Source: Zeus faber (taxonomy: Eukaryota > Chordata > Actinopteri > Zeiformes > Zeidae). From it: a stretch of 64,000 bases of DNA. The stretch covers positions 496,001 to 560,000 of the forward strand of contig CAUIJY010000075.1 in NCBI GenBank assembly GCA_960531495.1. Direction: 5' to 3'. Of this stretch, positions 39,151 to 50,230 are shown in pieces. The notes below the pieces were generated by a model. The model was not told the DNA's origin. It saw nothing but the letters and a program-made list of their open reading frames with translations, and made no database searches. The position numbers and the translations under genes are program-made. Each line of letters begins with the position of its first letter. The stretch's first letter is position 1.

Positions 39151-42100
39151 TTAATCTTTCTTTCAATCTTTCACTCATTTTTTCCTTCAGTCTTTCAATC
39201 TTTCTTTCAATTTTTCTTTCAATCTTTCTTTCAAACTTTCAATCTTACTTTCAATCTTTCTTTCAATCGTTCTTATATTCTTTCTTTCAATCTTTCATTC
39301 TTTCTTTCAATCTTTCAATCATTCTTTCTTTCATTCTTTCTTTCAGTCTTTCAACCTTTCTTAAAATATTTCTTTCAATCTTTCTTTCAAGCTTTCTTTC
39401 ATTCATTCTTTCAGTCTTTCAAACATTCAATTTTTCCTTCATTCCTTCTTTCAATCTTTATTACTTTCAATCTTTCTTTCAATCTTTCAATCTTTCTTTC
39501 ATTCTTTCATTCTTTCTTTCAATCGTTCTTTCAATCTTTCCTTCGATCTTTCAATCTTTCTTTCATACTTTCATTCTTTCTTCCAATCTTTCTTTCAATC
39601 TTTCAATCTTTCTTTCATTCTTTCATTCTTTCTTTCAACCTTTCAATCTTTCTTTCATTCTTTTTTTTAGTCTTTCAATCTTTCTTTAAATCTTTCTTTC
39701 AATCTTTCTTTACAACTTTCAATCTTTCAATCTTTCTTTCATTCTATCTTTCAACCTTTCTTTCAATCTTTCTTTCTTTAAATATTTTGATCTCTCAAAC
39801 ATTCTTTATTTTTATCAGTCTTTTTTTGTTTCTTTCATTCATTCTTTCAATTTTTCTTACTTTCAATCTTTCTTTTTTTCAATATTTCTTTCAATCTTTT
39901 AATCTTTCATTCATTCTTTCATTCTTTCTTTCAATCTTTCATTCTATCTTTCAATCTTTCAATCTTTCAATCTCTCTTTTAATCTTTCTTTCTTTTTTTC
40001 TTTCAGTCTTTCAATCTTTCTTTCAATCTTTCTTTCAATCTTTCATTCTTTCTTTCAATCTTTCTTTCAATCTTTCTTTCAATCTTTCTTTCTTTTTTCA
40101 ATCTTTCTTTCAATCTTTTTTTTCATTCTTACTTCTAGTCTTTCAATCTTTCTTTAAATCTTTTTTTCTTTAAATCTTTCTTTCATTCAATTTTTCTTTC
40201 AATCTTTCAATCATTCAATCTTTCTTTAATTCTTTCTTTCAATCTTTCAATCTCTCAATTTTTCTTTCCATCTTTCTTACTTTCATTCTCTCTTTCTTTC
40301 AATATTTCTTTCAATCTTTCATTCTTTCTTTCAATCTTTCATTCTTTCTTTCAATCTTTCAATCTTTCAATCTTTCTTTCATTCTTTTTTTTCATTCCTA
40401 CTTTTAGTCTTTCAATCTTTCTTTAAATCTTTCATTCTTTAAATCTTTCTTTCTTTTAATCATTCTTTTTTCAATCTTTCTTTCAATCTTTCAATCTTTC
40501 GATCTTTCAATCTTTCTTTAATTCTTTTATTCATTCTTTCTTTCAGTCTTTCAATCTTTCTTTAAATCTTTCTTTAAATCTTTCTTTCAATCTTTCAATC
40601 TTTCAATTTTTCTTTCATTCTTTCTTTCAATCTTTTTTACTTTCAATCTTTCTTTCAATCTTTCTTACTTTCATTCTCTCTTTCTTTCAATATTCTTTCA
40701 ATCTTTCAATCTTTCTTTCATTCTTTCATTCTTTCTTTCAATCGTTCTTTTATTCTTTCTTTCAATCTTTCAATCTTTCAATCTTTCTTTAATTCTTTTA
40801 TTCATTCTTTCTTCCAGTCTTTCAATCTTTCTTTAAATCTTTCTTTAAATCTTTCTTTCAATCTTTCAATCTTTCAATTTTTCTTTCATTCTTTCTTTCA
40901 ATCTTTTTTACTTTCAATCTTTCTTTCAATCTTTCTTACTTTCATTCTCTCTTTCTTTCAATATTCTTTCAATCTTTCAATCTTTCTTTCATTCTTTCTT
41001 TCAATCGTTCTTTTATTCTTTCTTTCAATCTTTCATTCTTTATTTCAATCTTTCAATCATTCAATCTTTCTTTCATTCCTTCTTTCAATCTTTCAATCTT
41101 TCAATCTCTCTTTTAATCTTTCTTTCATTTTTTCTTTCAGTCTTTCAATCTTTCTTTCAATCTTTCTTTCAATCTTTCTTTCAAACTTTCATTCTTTCTT
41201 TCAATCTTTCTTTCAATCTTTCTTTCAATCTTTCTTTCTTTTTTCAATCTTTCTTTCAATCTTTTTTTTCATTCTTACTTTTAGTCTTTCAATCTTTCTT
41301 TAAATCTTTTTTTCTTTAAATCTTTATTTCTCTCAATCTTTCTTTGTTTTTTTCAGTCTTTCTTTCATTTTTTCTTTCAATATTTCATTCTTTCTTACAA
41401 TCTTTCTTTCATTCTTTCTTTCAATCTTTCTTTCTTTCAATCTTTCAATCTGTCTTTCAATATTTCTTTCAATCTTTCTTTAAGTTTTTCATTTTTTCTT
41501 TCAATCTTTCAATCTTTCTTTCATTCATTCTTTCAGTCTTTCAATCTTTCAGTTTTTCCTTCATTCTTTCTTTCAATCTTCATAACTTTCAATCTTTCTT
41601 TCAATCTTTTAATCTTTCAATCTCTCTTTCTTTCAATATTTCTTTCAATCTTTCAATTTTTCTTTCATTCTTTCATTCTTTCTTTCAATCGTTATTTCAT
41701 TCTTTCTTTCAATCTTTCAATCTTTCTTTAAATATTTCTTTCGATCTTTAATACTTTCAATCTTTCTTTCAAACATTCAATCTTTCTTTCAATCTTTCAA
41801 TCTTTCTTTCATTCTTTCTTTCAATCTTTCTTACTTTAAATTTTTCTATCTTTCAAAATTTCTTCCAATCGTTCAATCTTTCTTTCATTCTTTCTTTCAA
41901 TCTTTCTTTTGTTATTTCTTTCAATCTTTATTACTTTCAATCTTTCTTTCAATCTTTCTTATTTTCATTCTCTCTTTCTTTCAATATTTCTTTCAATCTT
42001 TCAATCTTTCTTTCATTCTTTCATTCTTTCTTTCAATCTTTCATTCTTTTTTTCAGTCTTTCAACCTTTCTTAAAATCTTTCTTTCAATCTTTCTTTCAA

Positions 42101-43554
42101 GCTTTCAATCTTTCTTTCAATCTTTCTTTCAATCGTTCTTAGTTTCAATCTTTCTTTCTTTCAATATTTCTTTCAATATTTCAATCTTTCATTCTTACTT
42201 TCATTCTTTCTTACAATCTTTCTTTCATTCTTTCTTTCAATCTTTCTTTCTTTCAATCTTTCAATCTATCTTTCAATATTTCTTTCAATCTTCTTTAAGT
42301 TTTTCATTTTTTCATTCAATCTTTCAATCAATCTTTCATTCATTCTTTCAGTATTTCAATCTTTCAGTTTTTCCTTCATTCTTTCTTTCAAACTTCATCA
42401 CTTTCAATCTTTCTTTCAATCTTTTAATCTTTCAATCTCTTTTTCTTTCAATATTTCTTTCAATCTTTCAATATTTCTTTCATTCTTTCATTCTTTCTTT
42501 CAATCGTTATTTCATTCTTTCTTTCAATCTTTCAATCTTTCTTTAAATATTTCTTTCGATCTTTAATACTTTCAATCTTTCTTTCAAACATTCAATCTTT
42601 CTTTCAATCTTTCTATCATTCTTTCATTTTTTCTTTCAATCGTTCTTTCATTCTTTCTTTCAATCTTTCATTCTTTCTTTCAGTCTTTCAACCTTTCTTA
42701 AAATCTTTCTTTCATTCTTTCTTTCAAGCTTTCAGTCTTTCTTTCAATCTTTCTTTCAATCGTTCTTACTTTCAATCTTTCTTTCTTTCAATATTTCTTT
42801 CAATCTTTCAATATTTCTTTCTTACTTTCATTCTTTCTTACAATCTTTCTTTCATTCTTTCTTTCAATCTTTCTTTCAATATTTCTTACAATCTTTCTTT
42901 AATTCTTTCATTTTTTCTTTCAATCTTTCAATTATTCCTCCATTCTTTCTTTCAATCTTTATTACTTTCAATCTTTCTTTCAATCTTTTAATCTTTCAAT
43001 CTCTCTTTCTTTCAATATTTCTTTCAATCTTTCATTCTTTCTTTCAGTCTTTCAATCTTTCTATAAATCTTTCTTTCAATCGTTCTTACTTTCAATCTTT
43101 CTTTCTTTCAGTATTTCTTTCATTCTTTCATTCTTTCTTTCAATCTTTCATTCTTTCTTTCAATATTTCTTTCAATCTTTCTTTAATTCTTTAATTCTTT
43201 CTTTCAAACTTTCAATCTTTCTTTCATTCTTACTTTCAGTCTTTCAATTTTCGTTAAATCTTTCTTTCAATCTTTCTTTCAATCTTTCAATCTTTCAATC
43301 TTTCAATTTTTCTTTTATTCTTTCTTTCAATCTTTATTACTTTCAATCTTTCTTTCAATCTTTCTTACTTTAAAATTCTCTTTCTTTCAATATTTCTTTC
43401 AATCTTTCATCTTTCTTTCAATCTTTCATTCTTTCTTTCAGTCTTTCAACCTTTCCTAAAATCTTTCTTTCAATATTTCATTCTTACTTCAAATCTTTCT
43501 TTCATTCTTTATTTCAATCTACATTTCTTTCAATCATTCAATCTTTCTTTCAAT
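39151..43554 (+). repeat. Degenerate right end of the TTTC/AATC array with small tandem duplications
   Basis: About 39,170-40,170 is a further copy of the block seen near 17,850-18,840, 22,770-23,790 and, in part, 25,270-25,790. Then ATTCTTTTAT recurs at 40,521 and 40,792 (271-bp tandem duplication). TTACAA, TAAGTTTTTC and TCGATC landmarks recur from about 41,395 to about 42,210 (offset 815-816 bp). Substituted words are more frequent than in the interior, as is often seen at array edges. Confidence 0.7.
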
Positions 43555-43689
43555 ACCGAACCATTGTCTCATCAAAGGTGAATGGTTCAGAATGCTGCAG
43601 TACATAATATGATGATTAATATGATGAACTATTATGTGCTCCATAAGTGTTTCTCACAGAGTTTTAGGCCCATCTAACATGTATTTTTC

Positions 43690-43823
43690 GAGTTATGATC
43701 ATTTTCAGACAGTCATTACTCTGTGTGACAGTGTCAGACAGTTTAAATACTATGATGAACAAGTATGTGCTGCTAAAGTGTTGCTTGTCAAACAGTTTTA
43801 GTCCCATACAACATGTATTTGTC
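43690..43823 (-). repeat. Alpha monomer with a ~74-bp internal deletion
   Basis: The spacing between joints is 134 bp rather than 208 bp. The sequence passes from GATCATTTTCAG directly to ACAGTCATTACTC, so the segment that normally holds the CACATGTG palindrome and the GACGTTTAAATCGG block (in satellite orientation) is missing. It is the first alpha next to the simple-repeat array. Confidence 0.8.
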
Positions 43824-44228
43824 GAGTTATGATCATTTTCATCATAGTGTGCACATGTGGGAAAAAACAAATTTTCAACCGATTTAAACGTCGAAAAGGC
43901 GAATAGGTTAAACGCTTCAGTCATTACTCTGTGTGACAGTGTCAGACAGTTTGAATACTATGACTAACTAGTCTGTGCTGCTAAAGTGTTGTTTGTCAAA
44001 CAGTTTTAGTCCCATATAACATGTATTTGTGGAGTTACGATCATTTTCAGAACATTTGATGGTTTGCTGTCTAGCTGAATTAGAGAAACACCGAACCATT
44101 GTCTCTTCAGCGGTGAATGATTCAGAATGGTGCAGTACAGCATAGAAATTTGATTAATTTGATGAACTATTATGTGCTTCTTAAGTTTTTTCTCACAGAG
44201 TTCTAGAACCATCTAACATGTATCTGTG

Positions 44229-44427
44229 GAGTTATGATCATTTTCAGAACTGTGGACGGTTTGCTGTCTAACTGAATTAGAGAAACACCGAACCATTGTC
44301 TCTTCAGAGGTGAATGATTCAGAATGCTGCAGTACAGCATAGAAATGTAATTAATATGATGAACTAGTCTGTGCTGCTAAAGTGTTGTTTGTCAAACAGT
44401 TTTAGTCCCATACAACATCTATTTGTC
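44229..44427 (-). repeat. Chimeric alpha/beta monomer (199 bp)
   Basis: Read on the minus strand, the monomer starts as alpha (to ACTAGTTCAT) and continues as beta (CATATTAATTA onward). Alpha and beta share TAGTTCATCAT at this place, so the switch fits homologous exchange or template switching within the shared stretch. It uses a different joint from the gamma fusion of the distal array. Confidence 0.75.
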
Positions 44428-47400
44428 GAGTTATGAGCAGTTTCAGAACTTTGAACGGTTTGCTTTCTAGCTGAATTAGAGAAACACTGAACCATTGTCT
44501 CTTCAGAGGTGAATGATTCAGAATGCTGCAGTACAGCATAGAAATTTAATTAATATGATGAACTATTATGTGCTTCTTAAGTGTTTCTCACAGACTTCTA
44601 GACCCATCTAACATTTTTTTGTGGAGTTATGATAATTTTCATCATAGTGTGCACATGTGGGGAAAAATGCATTTTCAGCCGATTTAAACGTCGAAAAGGC
44701 GAATTGGTTAAAAGCTTCAGTCATTACTCTCGGTGACAGTGTCAGACAGTTTAAATACAATGATGAACTAGTATAAGCTGCTAAAGTGTTGTATGTCAAA
44801 CAGTTTTAGGCCCATATAAAATGTATTTGTCGAGTTATGATCATTTTCATCATAGTGTGCACATGTGGGAAAAAACGCATTTTCAGCCGATTTAAACGTC
44901 GAAAAGGCGAATTGGTTAAACGCTTCAGTCATTACTCTGTGTGACAGTGTCAGACAGTTTAAATACTATGATGAACAAGTATGTGCTGCTAAAGTGTTGT
45001 TTGTCAAACAGTTTTAGTCCCATACAACATGTATTTGTAGAGTTATGAGCATTTTCAGAACTTTGGACGGTTTGCTGTCTAGCTGAATTAGAGAAACACC
45101 GAACCATTGTCTCTTCAGAGGTGAATGGTTCAGAATGGTGCAGTACAGCATAGAAATTTGATCAATTTGATCAATATGATGAACTATTATGTGCTCCATA
45201 AGTGTTTCTCACAGAGTTTTAGGCCCATCTAACATGTATTTGTCGAGCTATGAGCATTTTCAGAACTTGGGACGGTTTGCTGTCTAGCTGAATTAGAGAA
45301 ACACCGAACCATTGTCTCTTCAGAGGTGAATGATTCAGAATGCTGCAGTACAGCATATGAATTTAATTAATTTGATGAACTTTTATGTGCTTCTTCAGTT
45401 TTTCTCACAGAGTTCTAGACCCATCTAACATGTATTTGTTGAGTTATGATCATTTTCATCATAGTGTGCACATGTGGGAAAAAATGCGTTTTCAGCCGAT
45501 TTAAACGTCGAAAAGGCGATTTGGTTTAAAGCTTCAGTCATTACTCTGTGTGACAGTGTCAGACAGTTTAAATACAATGAATAACTAGTATGTGCTGCTA
45601 AAGTGTTGTATGTCAAACAGTTTTAGGCCCATTTAAAATGTATTTGTCGAGGTTTGATCATTGTGATCATAGTGTGCACATGTGGGAAAATACGCATTTT
45701 CAGCCGATTTAAACGTCGAAAAGGCGAATTGGTTAAACACTTCAGTCATTACTCTGTGTGACAGTGCCAGACAGTTTAAATACAATAGTGAACTAGTATA
45801 TGCTGCTAAAGTGTTGTTTGTCAAACAGTTTTAGGCCCAAATAAAATGTATTTGTCGAGTTATGATCATTTTCATCATAGTGTGCACATGTGGGAAAAAA
45901 CGCATTTTCAGCCGATTTAAACGTCGAAAAGGCGAATTGGTTATAAGCTACAGTCATTACTCTGTGTGACAGTGACAGACAGTTTAAATACAATGATGAA
46001 CTAGTATATGCTGCTAAAGTGTTGTTGGTCAAACAGTTTTAGGCCCATATAAAATGGATTTTTCGAGTAATGATCATTTTCAGAACTTTGGACGATTTGC
46101 GGTCTAGCTGAATTAGAGAAACACCGAACCTTTGTCTCTTTATAGGTGAATGATTCAGAATGCTGCCGTACACCATTGAAATCTAATATGAGGAACTATT
46201 ATGTGCTTCTTAAGTGTTTCTCACAGACCTCTAGGCCCATCTAACATGTATTTGTGGAGTTTTGATCACGTCAGAACTTTGGACGGTTTGCTGTCTAGCT
46301 GAATTAGAGAAACACTGAACCATTGTCTCATCAAAGGTGAATGGTTCAGAATGCTGCAGTACAGCATAGAAATTTGATTAATATGATGAACTATTATGTG
46401 GTCCATAAGTGTTTCTCACAGAGTTTTAAGCCCATCTAACATGAATTTTTCGAGTTATGATAATTTTCAGAACTTTGGACGGTTTGCTGTCTAACTGAAT
46501 TAGAGAAACACCGACCCATTGTCTCTTCAGAGGTGAATGATTCAGAATGCTGCAGTACAGCATAGAAATTAAATTAATATGATGAACTATTATGTGCTTC
46601 TTAAATGTTTCTCACAGATTTCTATGCCCATCTAACATGTATTTGTGGAGTTATGATCATTTTCATCATAGTGTGCACATGTGGGAAAAAATGCATTTTC
46701 AGCCGATTTAAACGTCGATAAAAGGCGAATTGGTTAAAAGCAACAGTCATTACTCTGTGTGACAGTGACAGATAGGAATTATGTAGTTTTTGGGATGTTT
46801 TTTGGTGTTGTATATTTTGACGTTCTTCGACCTAGTATTATGTAGTTTTTGGGATATTTTTTGGCGTTGTATTTTTTGACGTTTTTCGACATAGTAATAA
46901 ATTGTTTTTGGGATATTTCTCAGGGTTGTATATTTTGACGTTTTAGGGACATATTTTGGCGTTGTATATTTTGACGTTTTTCGACATGGTATTATGTCAT
47001 TTTTGGGATATTTTTTGGCGTTGTATATATAGACGTTTTTCGACATAGTGTAATAGGTCGTTTTTGGGATATTTTTTGGCCTTGTATATTTTGACTTTTT
47101 TTCGACTTTTTTTGGATGTCGTTTTTGGCTTATTTATCTGAGTTGTATATTTTGAAGTATTTGTGATATTTTTCAGCGTTGTATATTTTTACGTTTTTTG
47201 ACATAGTATTATGTAGTTTTTGGGATATTTATCTGGGTTGTATATTTTGACGTTTTTCGATATAGTGTTATGTCGTTTTTGGGATATTTTTTGGCGTTGT
47301 ATGTTTTGACTTTTTTCTACTTTTTCCGTATGTCGTTTTTGGGATATTTATCTGGGTTGTAAATTTTGAAGTATTTGTGATATTTTTCGGCATGGTATAT

Positions 47401-48739
47401 TTTTTTACGTTTTTTGACATAGTATTATGTAGTTTTTGGGATATTTTTTGGTGTTGTGTATGTTGACTTTTTTCGACATAGTATATTATGTCCTTTTTTG
47501 GGATATTTATCTGGGTTGTATATTTTGACGTTTTTGGACATATTTTGGCGCTGTATATTTTGGCTTTTTTCGACATAGTTTAGTATGTCATTTTTGGAAT
47601 ATTTATCTGGGTTGTATATTTTTACGTTATTGTGATATTTTTCGACGTGGTATATTTTGACGTTTTTCGACATAGTATTATGCAGTTTTTGGGATATTTT
47701 TTGGCGTTGTATATTTTGACGTTTTTCGACATGGTAATAAATCGTTTTTGGGATTTTTATCTGGGTTGTATATTTTGACGTTTTTGGGACATTTTTTGGC
47801 GCTGTATATTTTGACTTTTTTTGACAAATATAGTATGTCGTTTTTGGGATATTTTTCGGCGTTGTATATTTTGACGTTTTTCGGCATAGTATTATGTCAT
47901 TTTTGGGATATTTATCTGGGTTGTAAAGTTTGACGTTTTTGGGACATATTTTGGCGTTGTATATTTTGACTTTTTTCGACATAGTATAATATGTAGTTTT
48001 TGGGATATTTTTCGGCATTTTATATTTTGATGTTTTTCGACATGGTATTATGTCATTTTTGGGATTTTTTTGGCGTTGTATATATAGAAGTTTTTTGACA
48101 TAGTGTCGTACTTTGGGATACATATGACATACTGGTCGTTTTTGGGATATTTTTTGTTCTTGTATATTTGGACATTTTTAGACTTTTTTTGGATGTCGTT
48201 TTTGGATTATTTATCTGAGTTGTATATTTTGAAGTATTTGTGATATTTTTCAGCGTTGTATATTTTGACGTTTTTCGACATAGTATTATGTAGTTTTTGG
48301 GATATTTATCTGGGTTGTATATTTTGACGTTTTTCGATATAGTATTATGTCGTTTTTGGGATATTTTTTGGCGTTGTATATTTTGACGTTTTTCGGCATA
48401 GTATTATGTCATTTTTGGGATATTTATCTGGGTTGTAAGGTTTGACGTTTTTGGGACATATTTTGGCGTTGTATATTTTGGCTTTTTTCGACATAGTTTA
48501 GTAAGTCATTTTTGGAATATTTATCTGGGTTGTATATTTTGAAGTTTTTGTGATATTTTTCGACGTGGTATATTTTGACGTTTTTCGACATAGTATTATG
48601 TAGTTTTTGGGATAATTTTTGGCGTTGTATATTTTGACGTTTTTCGACATAGTAATATATCGTTTTTGGGATTTTTATCTGGGTTGTATATTTTGACGTT
48701 TTTGGGAAATTTTTTGGCGCTGTATATTTTGACTTTTTT

Positions 48740-48759
48740 CGACATAGTACATTATGTCG
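48740..48759. other. Dyad symmetry in a satellite B unit (example)
   Basis: CGACATA at 48,740-48,746 and TATGTCG at 48,753-48,759 are perfect inverted repeats around a 6-base spacer. The same element is at about 51,000-51,019 and about 52,582-52,601. Most other 59-bp units keep at least the ACATA/TATGT core with a 4-base spacer. The 36-bp units lack it. Confidence 0.7.
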
Positions 48760-48874
48760 TTTTTTGGGATATTTATCTGGGTTGTATATTTTTACGTTAT
48801 TGTGATATTTTTCGACGTGGTATATTTTGATGTTTTTCGACATAGTATTATGTAGTTTTTGGGATATTTTTTGG

Positions 48875-50230
48875 TGTTGTATATTTTGACTTTTTTTGAC
48901 ATAGTATAGTATGTCGTTTTTGGGATATTTTTCGGCGTTGTATATTTTGACGTTTTTCGGCATAGTATCATGTCATTTTTGGAATATTTATCTGGGTTGT
49001 AAATTTTGAAGTATTTGTGATATTTTTCGGCGTTGTATATTTTGACGTTTTTCGACAGAGTATTATGTAGTTTTTGGGATATTTTTTGGTGTTGTATATT
49101 TTGACGTTCTTCGACATAGTATTATGTAGTTTTTGGGATATTTTTTGGCGTTGTATTTTTTGACGTTTTTCGACATAGTAATATATTGTTTTTGGGATAT
49201 TTATCTGGGTTGTATATTTTGACGTTTTTGGGACATATTTTGGCGTTGTATATTTTGACGTTTTTCGACATAGTATTATGTAGTTTTTGGGATATTTTTT
49301 GGTGTTGTATATTTTGCCTTTTTTCGACGTAACAAGTATGTCGTTCTTGGGATATTTATCTGGGTTGTATATTTTGACGTCTTTGGACATATTTTGGCAT
49401 TGTATATTTTGACTTTTTTCGACGTAACAAGTATGTCGTTTTTGGAATATTTATCTGGGTTGTATATTTTTACGTTATTGTGATATTTTTCGACGTGGTA
49501 TATTTTGACGTTTTTCAACATAGTATTATGTCGTTTTTGGGAAATTTTTTCGTGTTGTATATTTTGACTTTTTTTGACATAGTATAGTATGTCGTTTTTG
49601 GGATATTTTTCGGCGTTGTATATTTTGACGTTTTTCGGCATAGTATCATGTCATTTTTGGAATATTTATCTGGGTTGTAAATTTTGAAGTATTTGTGATA
49701 TTTTTCGGCGTTGTATATTTTGACGTTTTTCGACAGAGTATTATGTAGTTTTTGGGATATTTTTTGGTGTTGTATATTTTGACGTTCTTCGACATAGTAT
49801 TATGTAGTTTTTGGGATATTTTTTGGCGTTGTATTTTTTGACGTTTTTCGACATAGTAATATATTGTTTTTGGGATATTTATCTGGGTTGTATATTTTGA
49901 CGTTTTTGGGACATATTTTGGCGTTGTATATTTTGACGTTTTTCGACATAGTATTATGTAGTTTTTGGGATATTTTTTGGTGTTGTATATTTTGCCTTTT
50001 TTCGACGTAACAAGTATGTCGTTCTTGGGATATTTATCTGGGTTGTATATTTTGACGTCTTTGGACATATTTTGGCATTGTATATTTTGACTTTTTTCGA
50101 CGTAACAAGTATGTCGTTTTTGGAATATTTATCTGGGTTGTATATTTTTACGTTATTGTGATATTTTTCGACGTGGTATATTTTGACGTTTTTCAACATA
50201 GTATTATGTCGTTTTTGGGAAATTTTTTCG
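48875..50230 (+). repeat. 678-bp tandem duplication within satellite B
   Basis: The marker at 48,961 recurs 678 bp later at 49,639, and the intervening sequence is repeated nearly exactly (about 48,875-49,552 and 49,553-50,230). The downstream 1,583-bp repeats contain this block once, so it is an extra expansion of the first repeat. 678 is close to nine 59-bp plus four 36-bp units. The joint appears to lie in the repeated word TTGTATATTTTGAC, as expected for unequal exchange between units. Confidence 0.8.

Larger units (their letters stand above)
26058..43554. repeat. TTTC/AATC simple-sequence array, right part
   Basis: The same 4-bp-register array resumes straight after the L2 tail and continues to 43,554, where it stops abruptly at satellite A. 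Word use is the same as on the left, and many blocks are paralogous to left-side blocks (for example 39,480-40,170 with 18,130-18,840). Towards the right end (about 39-43.5 kb) CATTC, TTAATTC and other variant words become more frequent, so the array is more degenerate there. No gene is visible. Confidence 0.95.
43555..46774 (-). repeat. Satellite A, minus orientation (alpha 208 bp / beta 196 bp)
   Basis: On the minus strand this is the same alpha/beta satellite that fills 53,978-64,000. Monomer joints (GAGTT on the plus strand, AACTC on the minus) lie at 43690, 43824, 44032, 44229, 44428, 44624, 44832, 45040, 45245, 45441, 45649, 45857, 46065, 46257, 46452 and 46648. Spacings give alpha at 208 bp (six full copies), beta at 192-205 bp, one truncated alpha and one chimera. 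The array starts inside a beta monomer at 43,555 and ends inside an alpha near 46,774. Its alpha reads CCAATTCGCC, unlike the CCAATTCCCC of the nearby plus-orientation domain. Short frames of about 60 codons are by-products of the monomer. Confidence 0.92.

Noticed and set aside
1..43554. Long plus-strand open frames (up to 691 codons) rich in Ser-Phe-Phe-Gln and Ser-Phe-Asn-Leu
   Set aside because: TTTC and AATC words contain no stop in any plus-strand frame, so open frames are automatic. They have no codon bias, domain, splice or promoter signal, and overlap in all three frames.
1..43554. H-DNA/triplex-forming mirror repeat called as a feature
   Set aside because: The strand is pyrimidine-biased, but AATC words break the pure pyrimidine tract every few bases, so long perfect mirror tracts are absent. 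Only local potential remains.
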